Positions 26,550 to 35,999 are shown, counted from the first letter of the stretch. The stretch: 64,000 nt of DNA from Gordonia aichiensis NBRC 108223 (GCF_000332975.1 NZ_BANR01000004.1:1-64000), one strand, 5' to 3'. Program-made: numbers and translations. The notes: generated by a model not told the origin, from the letters alone.

Positions 26550-27530
26550 ATGAGTCCGCAGGACGATCCCCGGACACCACGACGTCGCGGCCGCGCTCGG
26601 CCCTCACCGCTCCCTCCGCGCGACGGCGTCGACGCGACGCGCGTCGTGGTGCGCCATGGCGAGGAGCTGACCGTCGGGGAGTCGCTGCTGGCCAGCCCGT
26701 CGCTGGCCGACCTGACGCTCGACGACCTGCGGGGGCGGACTGCCGCCGGTGACGTCGTCGACGCAGACGGCAACCGCGCCGACCTCGATGCTCCTGCCCG
26801 CGCCAACACGTCGTACTACCTGTATCGGGATCTGCCCGACGAGATCGAGATCCCCATCGACCTTCCGATCCTGTACCGCGACGAGAACATCGTCGTCGTC
26901 GACAAACCACCGTTCCTCGCGACCATGCCGCGCGGGCGGCACGTCACCCAGACCGCGTTGGTGCGGCTGCGGCGTGAACTCGGCAACGACGCGCTCGCGC
27001 CCGCTCACCGGCTCGACCGGCTGACGTCCGGCGTGCTGTTGTTCACAGCCCGCCCGCAGGTCCGCGCGGCGTATCAGGATCTGTTCGCTGCGCGTCTGGC
27101 ACGCAAGGAGTATCGCGCTATAGCGCCGCTCGACCTCGCTCTGCGAACCCCGGTCACGGTGACCAACCGGATCGAGAAAACCGCCGGTGATCTGCGCGCA
27201 CTCGTCGTCGACGGCGAGGTCAACGCGGTCAGCGACGTCGAGCTCCTCGAGGCTGCCGGGTCTGGCCACGGCCTCTACAGACTGCGCCCGCACACCGGAC
27301 GCACCCATCAACTGCGCCTGCATATGGCCCTGCTCGGTGTGCCCATCGTCGACGATCCGCTCTACCCCGACGTACGCCCCGACCTGGCCGAATTGCCTGA
27401 TCGTGGCGACTTCACCCGGCCGCTGCGCCTACTCGCGCACAGCTTGGAGTTCGACGATCCGCTGACCGGTGAGCCGCGCAGATTCGTCAGCGGTAGACAG
27501 CCGGAACACGCGCCCATCCGGACTGAGTGA
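26550..27530 (+). CDS. RluA-family pseudouridine synthase
   Basis: The 326-residue enzyme has the RluA motif AHRLDRLTSGVLLF with the catalytic Asp, EYRAIAP, LRPHTGRTHQLRLHMA and IVDDPLYP. It isomerises uridine to pseudouridine in rRNA or tRNA; the target site cannot be inferred. The N-terminus is Arg/Pro-rich, with RNA-binding potential, and no separate S4 domain is obvious. ATG 26550 lies 26 nt after the SRPBCC stop. Confidence 0.88.
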   Translation: MSPQDDPRTPRRRGRARPSPLPPRDGVDATRVVVRHGEELTVGESLLASPSLADLTLDDLRGRTAAGDVVDADGNRADLDAPARANTSYYLYRDLPDEIEIPIDLPILYRDENIVVVDKPPFLATMPRGRHVTQTALVRLRRELGNDALAPAHRLDRLTSGVLLFTARPQVRAAYQDLFAARLARKEYRAIAPLDLALRTPVTVTNRIEKTAGDLRALVVDGEVNAVSDVELLEAAGSGHGLYRLRPHTGRTHQLRLHMALLGVPIVDDPLYPDVRPDLAELPDRGDFTRPLRLLAHSLEFDDPLTGEPRRFVSGRQPEHAPIRTE

Positions 27531-27538
27531 GCGAGCGC

Positions 27539-27613
27539 GTACACAATCATGACGTCAGCGGGGAGCCATCGAAATTATTGTCGCGGCCCCTCGCTCAGGT
27601 ACGAGTTGTGTAC
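27539..27613. repeat. Inverted repeat in the RluA/Imm10-like intergenic region
   Basis: Arms GTACACAA (27539-27546) and TTGTGTAC (27606-27613) are perfectly complementary, with GC-rich internal pairing potential. It may end the RluA transcript or act as an operator for the next gene. Confidence 0.4.
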
Positions 27614-27671
27614 GTAGCAGCGGCCGGACACGGGCTCGATCGGCCGCGAATGCACCGCTACCCTGAGATTT

Positions 27672-28043
27672 GTGACCATCCACGCCTCCTACGAGCGACA
27701 TCCCGATCTCGGGTGCGAGGCCGTCGTCTTCATCGACGACGAATCGATGGGCTGCTTCCAGATTCAGCGCGACCTGGTTGTCGACGCCGAAGCGGGTGGC
27801 CGTGGAAGCTCTGGCGGTGGAAGCTCTGGTCGTGAAGGCTATTGCGTCACCACGGGAGCCAGCGCGCCCGTCTATGGCGGGGTGGTCGAGTGGCGTCGCG
27901 TCGACGACGATCGGATCGAATTCGCCCTAACCCCGAAGGCGGGCAGGCTGTTCGGCGACAACGTGCTCTCCTTCCAGTTCGCGCCGGTCGGTGACGAGAG
28001 CGTCGACGAGATCATCGAGCATGTCGAGCGACTGCTGCGGTGA
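27672..28043 (+). CDS. Imm10-like small protein
   Basis: The 123-residue protein has a Ser/Gly-rich internal linker ([14 protein letters not shown], about 44-57) and a C-terminal part [34 protein letters not shown] resembling the Imm10 immunity family. No polymorphic toxin gene is adjacent, so the role is unclear. GTG 27672 follows a TACCCT -10 box by 7 nt (leaderless pattern). It is followed closely by ybaB. Confidence 0.6.
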   Translation: MTIHASYERHPDLGCEAVVFIDDESMGCFQIQRDLVVDAEAGGRGSSGGGSSGREGYCVTTGASAPVYGGVVEWRRVDDDRIEFALTPKAGRLFGDNVLSFQFAPVGDESVDEIIEHVERLLR

Positions 28044-28066
28044 GCGCACCGACTACCCTGGTTAAC

Positions 28067-28435
28067 GTGACTCAACCTTTTGACCCCAGTTCCCTGTTCG
28101 GCGGCGGTGACGGCGGCGAGAATCCGATGGCGGGTTTGCTCGCCCAGGCGCAGCAGATGCAGGAGAAGCTGCTTGCGGCGCAGGAGGAGATCGCGGCAAC
28201 CGAGCTCACCGGTTCGGCGGGCAACGGGCTTGTCACGGTGACGGGCAAGGGTACCGGCGAGGTCACCGCGGTGACCATCGATCCCAAGGTCGTCGACCCC
28301 GACGACGTCGACACCCTGCAGGATCTGGTCCTCGGGGCACTGTCGGACCTCGCGTCCAAGCGTGACGCGCTCACGAGCGACAAGATGGGTCCGCTGGCAG
28401 GCGGCCTCGGCGGCGGACTTCCGGGCCTCGGCTGA
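28067..28435 (+). CDS. ybaB: YbaB/EbfC nucleoid-associated protein
   Basis: The 122-residue protein matches the YbaB family: [22 protein letters not shown] forms the long helix, followed by [37 protein letters not shown] and a Gly-rich tail. YbaB binds DNA as a dimer and is usually placed before recR, as here. GTG 28067 is chosen because a TACCCT -10 box (28054-28059) lies 7 nt upstream; GTG 28040, overlapping the preceding stop as GTGA, would add nine residues. Confidence 0.92.
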   Translation: MTQPFDPSSLFGGGDGGENPMAGLLAQAQQMQEKLLAAQEEIAATELTGSAGNGLVTVTGKGTGEVTAVTIDPKVVDPDDVDTLQDLVLGALSDLASKRDALTSDKMGPLAGGLGGGLPGLG

Positions 28436-28441
28436 GGATTC

Positions 28442-29053
28442 ATGTACGAGGGCCCCATCCAGGATCTGATCGACGAGCTGGCCAAGCAGCCAGGACTCGG
28501 TCCGAAGGGTGCGCAGCGCATCGCTTTCCATCTCCTCGCCGGCGAGAAGTCGGACATCGACCGCCTCATCGCGGCGCTCGGTCACGTCCGCGACGACGTC
28601 ACGTTCTGTGCCGAATGCGGCAACGTCTCGGCCGAACGGCTGTGCCGCATCTGCGCCGACGCCCGTCGCGACGCCACCAAGATCTGCGTCGTGGAGGAGC
28701 CGAAGGACGTCCACGCGATCGAGCGGACCAAGGAGTTCCACGGCCGCTATCACGTGCTCGGCGGCGCGCTGGACCCGCTGTCGGGGATCGGGCCTGATCA
28801 GCTGCGTATTCGTGAGTTGCTCCGACGTCTGGCCAATCAGGAGGACGGCGTCGACGTCACCGAGGTGATCGTTGCCACCGATCCCAACACCGAGGGCGAG
28901 GCCACCGCGACCTACCTGCTGCGCATGCTCAAGGATTTCCCGGGGTTGTCGGTGACGCGCTTGGCTTCGGGTCTCCCGATGGGTGGCGACCTAGAGTTCG
29001 CCGACGAGCTCACGCTCGGCCGGGCACTGTCGGGGCGGCGAGTACTGGCCTGA
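28442..29053 (+). CDS. recR: Recombination mediator RecR
   Basis: The 203-residue protein has the helix-hairpin-helix [20 protein letters not shown] (about 14-33), a four-cysteine zinc finger ([16 protein letters not shown], 58-73) and a TOPRIM domain ([16 protein letters not shown]..., [18 protein letters not shown]). It acts with RecF/RecO in loading RecA at gaps. The start is 6 nt after ybaB with GAGG upstream. Confidence 0.97.
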   Translation: MYEGPIQDLIDELAKQPGLGPKGAQRIAFHLLAGEKSDIDRLIAALGHVRDDVTFCAECGNVSAERLCRICADARRDATKICVVEEPKDVHAIERTKEFHGRYHVLGGALDPLSGIGPDQLRIRELLRRLANQEDGVDVTEVIVATDPNTEGEATATYLLRMLKDFPGLSVTRLASGLPMGGDLEFADELTLGRALSGRRVLA

Positions 29054-29080
29054 CGTGGCTCCTCTGCTACACATAGGGGC

Positions 29081-30721
29081 GTGAGAGCTTGCGAAGCGTT
29101 GGCACAGCGATCGTCCGGCTTCATGTCGCGCCTGCGGATATTCGGCGCCATCTGTGTGGCCGCGAGCCTCGGGTTAGGGCTGCTCGCGTCGGTCACCGCG
29201 CCACCTGCTGCCGCAGCGCCTCTCGTATGGGGCGCCTGCGACCCAATTCACGGGGCGTCGAAAGAAACCCAGTGCGCGACGATCCGGGTCCCCCGCGACT
29301 ATGCGAATCCTGGCGGTCCGACCATAGCGATCACGGTGAGCAGATTGCCTGCGCGGGATCAGGCGAACAAGCGCGGTGTGCTGTTCGGTAATCCCGGCGG
29401 CCCTGGCGGCGATGCCATCGGCCTGTTCACCGCACTCGCGCCGCCCGCAGCGCTGCGTGACAACTGGGATCTGATCGCTGTACAGCCGCGTGGTCTGCTC
29501 GGTGCAACTCCCGTCGAATGTGGACTGGACACGTCGCTGGAGGCGGTGCTCAGTTACGGCAAGTCGATCCGAGATCGGTGTGAGAAACAGGCGCCCGGGT
29601 ACACGAGAACGTTGACGACCGAGGCCACTGCGCGCGACATCGAAGAGACGCGAAAAGCTCTGGGCGTCAACAAGGTGAGCTTGTATGGGCTGTCCTACGG
29701 GACGTTCCTGATGAGTACATACGCGACACTGTTTCCGGACCGCACCGATCGCCTGGTCTTGGATTCGTCGATGAATCCGGATTGGGTCTGGAATGACGTC
29801 ATTGCCGAGCAGACGCCGCATTACAAGGCTCGCGTGAACGCCATGATGGCGTGGATTGCACAGCACGACAACGTTTATCACCTCGGATCGACGCCGTTGG
29901 CGGTGTACACGAAATGGAGCGATCGCGTTACTCGTGAAGCGGGTGTCCCGCCGTCGCTCGCCGGACCGCCCGCGCAGGTGGGTGATGTACCACCCGGCAT
30001 CAAGGCTTTCGCCCGGCAGTACATCGACGGCGTGAACCTGACGGCCAAGGCTCGGGCGCAGGCTGCCAATCTTATTGCCACGCTGCTTGTTCCGAACGGA
30101 TTGCAGGCGAAATCGGTGTTGTATTCGTTGACCCGGCAGGCTGCCCCAGACCGCAATTCGTGGCCCTATGTGGCAGCGCTCACCGCTGGACTACGAAAGC
30201 CGCAGACACCCCCGAAAACTTACGAGAAGATCCTCGCCAACGGACAGAATCTTCAGTCGCTGATCCTCTGCAACGAGAACCAAGTTGCTCCCCAACCGGC
30301 GCTGACACCTGCGGCGCTCTACGCCAACCTCGTCGTCGCGGACCTGTTCAGCGGCGCCGGACTTCTCTACCAGTCCGGATTGGCCTGTGCGGGTGCACCT
30401 CCGGTGACGAGGCCGGTAAAGGTCGCCAACAAGGGTCTCGCCGTACAGCCTCTGCAGATCGACAGCGTCGACGACCCGCAGACGCCCTACGGCGGCGCGT
30501 TGGTCATGCAGCGCGCGATGCGCAGTCACCTGATCACCGTCGGCGGCGGAGACCACGGCCAGTTCGGTCGGAAGAACAAGCCGCTCGACGACGCGATCGT
30601 CGAATACCTGAGCACCGGGACTACTGGGCTGCGCAGCGCACCGCAGGCGCCCATCGTGACTCCTCTCCTGCCGCCGCAGGGCGCTCGGACCGCGGCGGGC
30701 GTACAGGGTTCATGGTCGTGA
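29081..30721 (+). CDS. Secreted alpha/beta hydrolase, tripeptidyl-aminopeptidase-like
   Basis: The 546-residue exported protein has a signal peptide (CVAASLGLGLLASVTAPPAAA, about 25-45) and an alpha/beta hydrolase fold with the oxyanion segment GNPGGPGG, the nucleophile elbow YGLSYGTF, and a C-terminal TAP-like domain that ends with the Asp (DPQTPYGGA) and His (GGGDHGQF) of the triad. It resembles actinobacterial exported proteases and lipases of the TAP family. Start is GTG 29081 or ATG 29123, both before the signal sequence. The next gene overlaps its end. Confidence 0.87.
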   Translation: MRACEALAQRSSGFMSRLRIFGAICVAASLGLGLLASVTAPPAAAAPLVWGACDPIHGASKETQCATIRVPRDYANPGGPTIAITVSRLPARDQANKRGVLFGNPGGPGGDAIGLFTALAPPAALRDNWDLIAVQPRGLLGATPVECGLDTSLEAVLSYGKSIRDRCEKQAPGYTRTLTTEATARDIEETRKALGVNKVSLYGLSYGTFLMSTYATLFPDRTDRLVLDSSMNPDWVWNDVIAEQTPHYKARVNAMMAWIAQHDNVYHLGSTPLAVYTKWSDRVTREAGVPPSLAGPPAQVGDVPPGIKAFARQYIDGVNLTAKARAQAANLIATLLVPNGLQAKSVLYSLTRQAAPDRNSWPYVAALTAGLRKPQTPPKTYEKILANGQNLQSLILCNENQVAPQPALTPAALYANLVVADLFSGAGLLYQSGLACAGAPPVTRPVKVANKGLAVQPLQIDSVDDPQTPYGGALVMQRAMRSHLITVGGGDHGQFGRKNKPLDDAIVEYLSTGTTGLRSAPQAPIVTPLLPPQGARTAAGVQGSWS

Positions 30722-31269
30722 GTGCGTTGACTGCTGAGCTCGACGCCCAGCTCGACGAACTCGCGTCGGAAATGGTCTCGGGAATCGTTGCGATAGACGG
30801 ACCGTCAGGGTCGGGAAAGACGACGGTGGCCGACGCCCTGGTCGAGAAACTGCGCGCCCGCAGCACAGGTGTGGTCTTGGTCCGCACCGACGATTTCGCC
30901 ACCTGGGACGACCCGGTCGCGTGGTGGCCAGAGATGGAAACCGATGTGCTGCATGCTTTTACCCGGCGGCGCGATTATCGGTATCGTCCACGTGAGTGGG
31001 TCGACGGCGAGCCGAGGATCGGTAAGCGGGTCTGGTATCGCTGGGAGCCGCTGCTCATCATCGAAGGGGTGTCGGCGGCGCGACGTCGAATAGCCGACCG
31101 GCTGACATACTCGCTGTGGCTCGACGGCGGCGATCCCGACGAGCGACTCGATCGTGCGGTTGCGCGCGACGGCGAGGCATCCCGACGTCACCTGGAAAAG
31201 TGGCAGCAGTTCGAGCGCGGCTGGTTCGCCGTCGACCGGACGCGCGAGCGGTGTCGGGTGTTGGACTGA
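30712..31269 (+). CDS. P-loop kinase (uridine kinase-like)
   Basis: The 185-residue protein has a Walker A motif GPSGSGKTTVADAL (about 27-40) and a VLVRTDDFATWDDP segment typical of uridine/cytidine-kinase-type P-loop proteins, then LLIIEGVSAARR as the Walker B strand. The phosphate acceptor is unknown. The start overlaps the preceding hydrolase gene: ATG 30712, or GTG 30718 in a GTGA overlap with its stop. Confidence 0.8.
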   Translation: MVVSALTAELDAQLDELASEMVSGIVAIDGPSGSGKTTVADALVEKLRARSTGVVLVRTDDFATWDDPVAWWPEMETDVLHAFTRRRDYRYRPREWVDGEPRIGKRVWYRWEPLLIIEGVSAARRRIADRLTYSLWLDGGDPDERLDRAVARDGEASRRHLEKWQQFERGWFAVDRTRERCRVLD

Positions 31270-31287
31270 GGCGCGTAGCGTGAACCC

Positions 31288-32007
31288 ATGGCCTATCGGA
31301 GCATCGCAGCCCTCGATGCCGCACTGATCGAGTGTCGGGCGTGTCCACGACTGGTGGCCTGGCGCGAACAGGTGGCGCGCGAGAAGCGCGCAGCATTTGC
31401 CGACCAAACCTACTGGGGTAGGCCGATTCCGGGATTCGGCCCGGCTGACGCGTCGATGCTCATTCTCGGCCTCGCCCCGGCAGCGCACGGCGCGAATCGC
31501 ACAGGCCGCATGTTCACCGGCGACCAGAGTGGCGACGTGCTCTATCGCGCGCTCTACGACGTGGGGCTGGCCAACAGGCCGACCGCGGTCTCGATCGATG
31601 ACGGCCTGGAACTGACCGGTGTGCGGATCACCGCGCCCGTGCATTGCGCGCCTCCGCAGAACAAGCCGACACCGGCCGAGCGCGACCGATGTGCGCATTG
31701 GCTTCACAACGAAATCGACCTGCTCGCACCGACTTTGCGCTCTGTCTTCGTGCTCGGCGCATTCGGGTGGCGGGCGGCGCTGACCGGATTCGCCGATCTC
31801 GGGTGGCAGGTGCCACGCCCAAGGCCGAAGTTCGGCCACGGCGCGCAGGCCGTGATTCGACGAGGGAACCGTGAACTGACACTCTTCGCGAGTTACCACG
31901 TGAGTCAACACAATACGTTCACCGGCAGGTTGACGCCCGCGATGCTGCGCGAGGTACTTCGCGCAGCGGGACACCACGCGGGGCTGCCGGTGGTCGACGG
32001 CGACTGA
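31288..32007 (+). CDS. udgB: Family 5 uracil-DNA glycosylase (UdgB)
   Basis: The 239-residue enzyme removes uracil and other deaminated bases from DNA. It has the 4Fe-4S cysteines (C16 and C19 in CRACP, one in VHCAPPQNKP, one in RDRCAHW), the active-site motif GLAPAAHGANRTGRMFTGD (without the catalytic Asp/Asn of families 1 and 4), and YHVSQHNTFTGRLT as the second motif. ATG 31288 follows a TAGCGT -10 box by 6 nt, a leaderless pattern. Orthologue of Rv1259. Confidence 0.92.
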   Translation: MAYRSIAALDAALIECRACPRLVAWREQVAREKRAAFADQTYWGRPIPGFGPADASMLILGLAPAAHGANRTGRMFTGDQSGDVLYRALYDVGLANRPTAVSIDDGLELTGVRITAPVHCAPPQNKPTPAERDRCAHWLHNEIDLLAPTLRSVFVLGAFGWRAALTGFADLGWQVPRPRPKFGHGAQAVIRRGNRELTLFASYHVSQHNTFTGRLTPAMLREVLRAAGHHAGLPVVDGD

Positions 32008-32126
32008 CCTGGTGTGCCACTGAGGTCAGCCTTGGTTTCGCGCCGCGTTGACTTACGGATACGATCTGCCTGAACAACCGTGTCCGCGACGAAGCGGCGT
32101 GCTGCAGAACGGAAGTGACGGCCTCC

Positions 32127-32297
32127 ATGAGCGACCTGATACGACGTGTCGCCGGGCGTGCCCCTGATTCGCAGTGTCGTTGCGGCCACCCCCGTGCGGC
32201 GCACGAGCACTTCCGGTCAGGCACCGACTGCGCTCTCTGCGGACCCGAGAAGTGCCCGCGATTCCGGCGGGCGTGGCTGTCTCGACCAGCAACGTAG
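32127..32297 (+). CDS. Small zinc-ribbon-like protein
   Basis: A 56-residue protein with a compact metal-binding pattern: CRCGHPRAAHEHFRSG, then DCALCGPEKCPRF, giving five cysteines and three histidines in about 30 residues. This CxCGH...H.HYR.G.DC..C layout recurs in small actinobacterial proteins of unknown function. ATG 32127 has GGAAG 11 nt upstream; GTG 32115 would add four residues. Confidence 0.6.
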   Translation: MSDLIRRVAGRAPDSQCRCGHPRAAHEHFRSGTDCALCGPEKCPRFRRAWLSRPAT

Positions 32298-32329
32298 GCT
32301 CGATCAGCGACGTCGGCCCGACGAGCCAT

Positions 32330-33052
32330 TCAGCCCCGACGGCCCGCGGCGAGGCGTTCCCGCCGTAGCCGGTCCACCTCAGGCAACTCCAGCGGTGCCA
32401 ACTCCTCGACGCCCATCGCACGCGCGAGGAGCAGGTCGGCGAGCTGCGGGTTACGCGCCAGTGCGGGTCCGTGCATGTAGGTGCCGATCACCGAACCCTG
32501 TACCACGCCCTCGGTGCCGTCACCGACCCCGTTGCCGACGCCGTGCGTGACCTTGGCGAGCGGAGCGGCGTCGGATCCCAGCGTGCTACCGCCGCGGTGG
32601 TTCTCGAATCCGGTGAGCTGGTCGGTCAGCCCGGCCATCACCGGTTGGGTGACGACCTCGCCGATGCTGCGGGTGGCCTGCGGTGACGTGGTCAGGTCGA
32701 ACAGCGAGATGCCGTCGACACGTTCGCCCGCCGACGTCTCGTACCAGTGCCCGAGCACCTGGATCGCGGCGCAGATGGCCAGGACGGGCTTGCCAGCGGC
32801 GGCGGCACGCTGCAGACCCGGGTACCGCGTGAGGTGGCGGGTGGCGAGTCGCTGTGCATAGTCTTCGGCGCCGCCGAGCGTGTACACGTCGAGCGAGTCG
32901 GGCACCTCGTCGTCGAGGGTGATCTGCACGATCTCGGCGTCGATGCCGCGCATACGTGCTCGCTGCCGGAGGATCAGCGCGTTGCCGCCGTCGCCGTAGG
33001 TCCCCATGACGTCGGGCAGCACCAGGCCGATGCGCAGCGTCGAGGTGCTCAT
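32330..33052 (-). CDS. gatD: Lipid II isoglutaminyl synthase, glutamine amidotransferase subunit GatD
   Basis: The 240-residue class I (triad) glutaminase feeds ammonia to MurT for amidation of D-Glu in lipid II. It has the GTYGDGGNA substrate loop (17-25), TLGGAEDYAQ, catalytic C94 in LAICAAIQVLG and H194 in GTYMHGPALARNP. ATG 33052 overlaps the murT stop by 4 nt (ATGA), giving translational coupling. Gene order matches Rv3713-Rv3712. Confidence 0.94.
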   Translation of the reverse strand: MSTSTLRIGLVLPDVMGTYGDGGNALILRQRARMRGIDAEIVQITLDDEVPDSLDVYTLGGAEDYAQRLATRHLTRYPGLQRAAAAGKPVLAICAAIQVLGHWYETSAGERVDGISLFDLTTSPQATRSIGEVVTQPVMAGLTDQLTGFENHRGGSTLGSDAAPLAKVTHGVGNGVGDGTEGVVQGSVIGTYMHGPALARNPQLADLLLARAMGVEELAPLELPEVDRLRRERLAAGRRG

Positions 33053-34374
33053 TGCTGTCCCTTCCGTGCACGCTCGGCGCGTTCGATCGCGACATTGAGA
33101 TCGCGGAAGGCCGTGTAGTTGGCCAGCACTTCGACGCGGCCGGGCGGACATGACTCGATGGCCTTCATCGGGTCGGGAATTGTGGTGTGTTCGGCGCCCG
33201 CATAGAGCAGCCGTACCGAGAGATCTGCAGCGCGTTCGCCGGCAGCGACGACCTGCATCGTCTCGAACGCCTCGAACCGCACATCCCACAGCCATGAGAG
33301 GTCTTCTCCGTCGGGGACCTGCCCGTTGACGGCGATGACGAGCCCGTCGGCATCCTGGTCGATCATCGACAGCGCCTCCTGCCATCCCGCCGGGTTCTTG
33401 GCCAGGAGAGTGCGAACGGAGTGGCTGCCGACCTGATGAATGCCATAGCGCCCGGCCACCTCGCCGACGGTGCTGACAGCGGCGACAGCCTTGCCAGGGT
33501 CGGCGCCCATCGCGACCGCGGCTGCCACGGCCTGGGCGGCGTTGCCTCGGTTGGCACGTCCGGGCACGCTCAGCGTCATGGGTGCCTCGAATCCGTCGGG
33601 GCCATAGATCTTTTCATCGTCGACCCACCACTGCGGTGTCGGTCGACGGAAGTCGGGATCGCCGGTCGAATACCAGTCGACGCCGCTCTGGATCGACGGA
33701 TCCGTGGGGTCGCCCGTGCTACGAGCGATCGGTTCGCCGGTGCGTGGACAACTCACCGAGTCGCCCACCCAACTCGCCCCGGCCGCCACCCAGACGACGT
33801 GTGGGGCGTCGAATGCGGCGGAGGTGACCAGAACGTCGTCGCAGTTGGCGATCACGACGGTCTCGGGATGGCGCGCGACGCCCTCGCGGAGTCGTCGTTC
33901 GATCATGTTGATCTCGCCGACGCGGTCGAGTTGGTCCCGCGACAGGTTGAGCATCACGACGACCTCGGGGTCGACGGCATCGCTCACGTGCGGCACGTGC
34001 AGTTCGTCGACCTCGAGCGCGGCGACCGGTGCCGAGCGTTGCAGACTCAGCGTCGCGATGATTCCCGCATCCATGTTGGCGCCGTCGGCCTGGGTGGCCA
34101 CCTCGCCGAGTTCGGCGAGGGCAGCCGCGGTCATACGCGTGGTGGTTGATTTACCGTTCGTACCGGTGATGAGCGCGGTCCGCTTTCCCGCTGCGAGACG
34201 TCCCATGATGTTCGGGTCGATCTTCTCGGCGACCAATCCGCCGATCATCGATCCCTTGCCGCGCCCGGCGGCGCGCGACGCCCAGCGGGCTGCCGACGCA
34301 GCCGACAGGGCCAGCGACGTACGGAGAGGGACACGGGTGGTCGAACCACCCGGAGCGGGTATGCGGTCGGGCAT
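33049..34374 (-). CDS. murT: Lipid II isoglutaminyl synthase, Mur ligase subunit MurT
   Basis: The 441-residue Mur-ligase-type protein activates the D-Glu carboxylate with ATP; the amide nitrogen comes from GatD. The P-loop is ITGTNGKSTTTRM (69-81), NLSRDQLDR follows, and a C-terminal DUF1727 domain ends the protein. In Gram-positive MurT a four-cysteine zinc ribbon lies in the central domain; here only C209 (VSCPRTGE) remains, and the second CxxC is replaced by WYSTGD. It is divergent from an esterase gene. Confidence 0.92.
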   Translation of the reverse strand: MPDRIPAPGGSTTRVPLRTSLALSAASAARWASRAAGRGKGSMIGGLVAEKIDPNIMGRLAAGKRTALITGTNGKSTTTRMTAAALAELGEVATQADGANMDAGIIATLSLQRSAPVAALEVDELHVPHVSDAVDPEVVVMLNLSRDQLDRVGEINMIERRLREGVARHPETVVIANCDDVLVTSAAFDAPHVVWVAAGASWVGDSVSCPRTGEPIARSTGDPTDPSIQSGVDWYSTGDPDFRRPTPQWWVDDEKIYGPDGFEAPMTLSVPGRANRGNAAQAVAAAVAMGADPGKAVAAVSTVGEVAGRYGIHQVGSHSVRTLLAKNPAGWQEALSMIDQDADGLVIAVNGQVPDGEDLSWLWDVRFEAFETMQVVAAGERAADLSVRLLYAGAEHTTIPDPMKAIESCPPGRVEVLANYTAFRDLNVAIERAERARKGQQ

Positions 34375-34455
34375 GGGGAGAGTCTGTCACAGCAGCCACC
34401 ACCTCGCCTCGACGCCCGGATCGGCAGTGACCCGCGTGCGGGTAGTCTCGCGGCC

Positions 34456-35514
34456 GTGAGTCGCGCCACCAATCCCAGCCTGTTCCTGCCGCTACGTCCC
34501 GTCCGGTCGCTGTTGCGGACGTTCGGCCACGTACCACCGCAGATGTTGCGCGCGGTGTCCCGATGGTGCCCGGTCAACGCCGACGGCGAGCACGTCAGTG
34601 TCGAGATGTTGGCAGCGGCGATGGTTACGGCGGTACTCCCCAACGCCGACATGGGCGGAGCGACCATCGGCAGCGCACGCGCCGGACTCGAGCGGGTCAG
34701 CGCGCTGGTTGCCGAGAAGCCGTCGGTACTCGCCGTCGAGGAGGATCTGGAGTTCGACGGCCCGGCGGGCCCGCTTCCGGTGACGCGCTATCGTGCGGGC
34801 GTCGACACCCGGGGATTGGTCCTGTTCTTCCACGGAGGAGGGTTCACCACCGGGAGCCGCGCGAGCCATGACGCCCTCGCGCGCAGGATCGCCGTCGACA
34901 CCGGCGCCGACGTCGTCTCCGTCGAGTATCGACTCGCGCCGGAGAACCCGTTTCCCGCTGCCGTCGACGACGCTCTGGCGGCGTGGAGGGGTGTCGTCGA
35001 CGCCGCGCCGGGATGGGGGGTATCGAGCGATCGGATCGTCGTGGCCGGGGACAGTGCGGGTGGCAATCTCGCGGCGGTCGTGTCCCAGCAGGTTCGTGGT
35101 GAGGAGGTCACGCCCGCGTTGCAGCTACTGCTGTATCCGAAGGTCGATTCCGTTAATGAGTACCCGTCGGTCCGCGAGTTCGCCAAGGGCTACTTCTTGA
35201 CGGCCGAGCGCATCGATCAGTTCACGGGGGCTTACGTACCCGATCAGTCGCAGTTGGCCGATCCGCGTGTCTCTCCGCTACTGGCATCTGACCTCTCGGG
35301 TCTGCCGCCGGCGCACGTGGTGGTTGCCGGGTTCGATCCGCTGCGTGACGAGGGCATCGCCTACGCCGATGCGCTCGGCGCTGCCCGAGTGCCTGTCACG
35401 TTGCAGCGAGAGGGCGCACTGATCCACGGTTTCGCGAACATGGCCGGGTTCAGTCCGGTTGCGGATCAGGCGATCTCGCGGTTCACGAGCGTGGTGTCCG
35501 ACACCCTGGCCTGA
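34456..35514 (+). CDS. Alpha/beta hydrolase, HSL-family esterase
   Basis: The 352-residue protein has the oxyanion motif FFHGGGFTTGS, VSVEYRLAPENPFPAAVDD, nucleophile elbow GDSAGGNLA, the acid in GFDPLRDEG and the histidine in GALIHGFANM. These define the hormone-sensitive-lipase (family IV) esterases; short-chain ester hydrolysis is likely. No signal peptide is evident. GTG 34456 is 7 nt after TAGTCT (34443-34448), a leaderless arrangement. Confidence 0.88.
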   Translation: MSRATNPSLFLPLRPVRSLLRTFGHVPPQMLRAVSRWCPVNADGEHVSVEMLAAAMVTAVLPNADMGGATIGSARAGLERVSALVAEKPSVLAVEEDLEFDGPAGPLPVTRYRAGVDTRGLVLFFHGGGFTTGSRASHDALARRIAVDTGADVVSVEYRLAPENPFPAAVDDALAAWRGVVDAAPGWGVSSDRIVVAGDSAGGNLAAVVSQQVRGEEVTPALQLLLYPKVDSVNEYPSVREFAKGYFLTAERIDQFTGAYVPDQSQLADPRVSPLLASDLSGLPPAHVVVAGFDPLRDEGIAYADALGAARVPVTLQREGALIHGFANMAGFSPVADQAISRFTSVVSDTLA

Positions 35515-35585
35515 CGTGACGTCGTACCTCAGTAAGGTGGTCGAGGGCTCGGGGTCCGAGCACACGGTGACGTTTGGGGGATGGC

Positions 35586-35999
35586 ATGACGAGGTCGAAG
35601 TACGGGCGCGTGAGCGTGACGACGGGATGGGCGATGATTCCCGCGGTGGCCGCGGTGATCGTCGGACTCGCGGGATGTGGTGGCGGCAGTGATCCGGATT
35701 CGACGCAGTCGAGTCCGTCCGCGCCTGACACTGCGGCTGCGGCCCCGCTCCAGGGTGATCAGCTCTACCTGGCGGGGCTCAAGCAACTCAACGTGCAGTT
35801 CCCCAGTGACGCAGCGGCGGTCCGCGCGGGCAAGCAGGTCTGCACAAACCTGACTGCGGGCGACGGCCTTACCGATGCCATCGGCAAGGTGGGCAACGGC
35901 CTCGACGAGACCGAGTCCGGCAAGGTCGTCGGACTCGCGACGCAGACCTACTGCCCGGACCAGATCGGAAAACTCAGCGGCGTCACGCCGAGCAACTGA
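35586..35999 (+). CDS. DUF732-type lipoprotein
   Basis: The 137-residue protein has a signal sequence (AMIPAVAAVIVGLAGC) with lipobox GLAGC, then a Ser/Pro/Asp linker and a domain with DQLYLAGLKQLNVQF...GKQVCTNL..G....AI and a second cysteine near the end (TQTYCPDQI), the DUF732 pattern with one disulfide. Likely anchored on the outer face of the membrane; function unknown. GGGGGA lies just before ATG 35586. Confidence 0.75.
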   Translation: MTRSKYGRVSVTTGWAMIPAVAAVIVGLAGCGGGSDPDSTQSSPSAPDTAAAAPLQGDQLYLAGLKQLNVQFPSDAAAVRAGKQVCTNLTAGDGLTDAIGKVGNGLDETESGKVVGLATQTYCPDQIGKLSGVTPSN

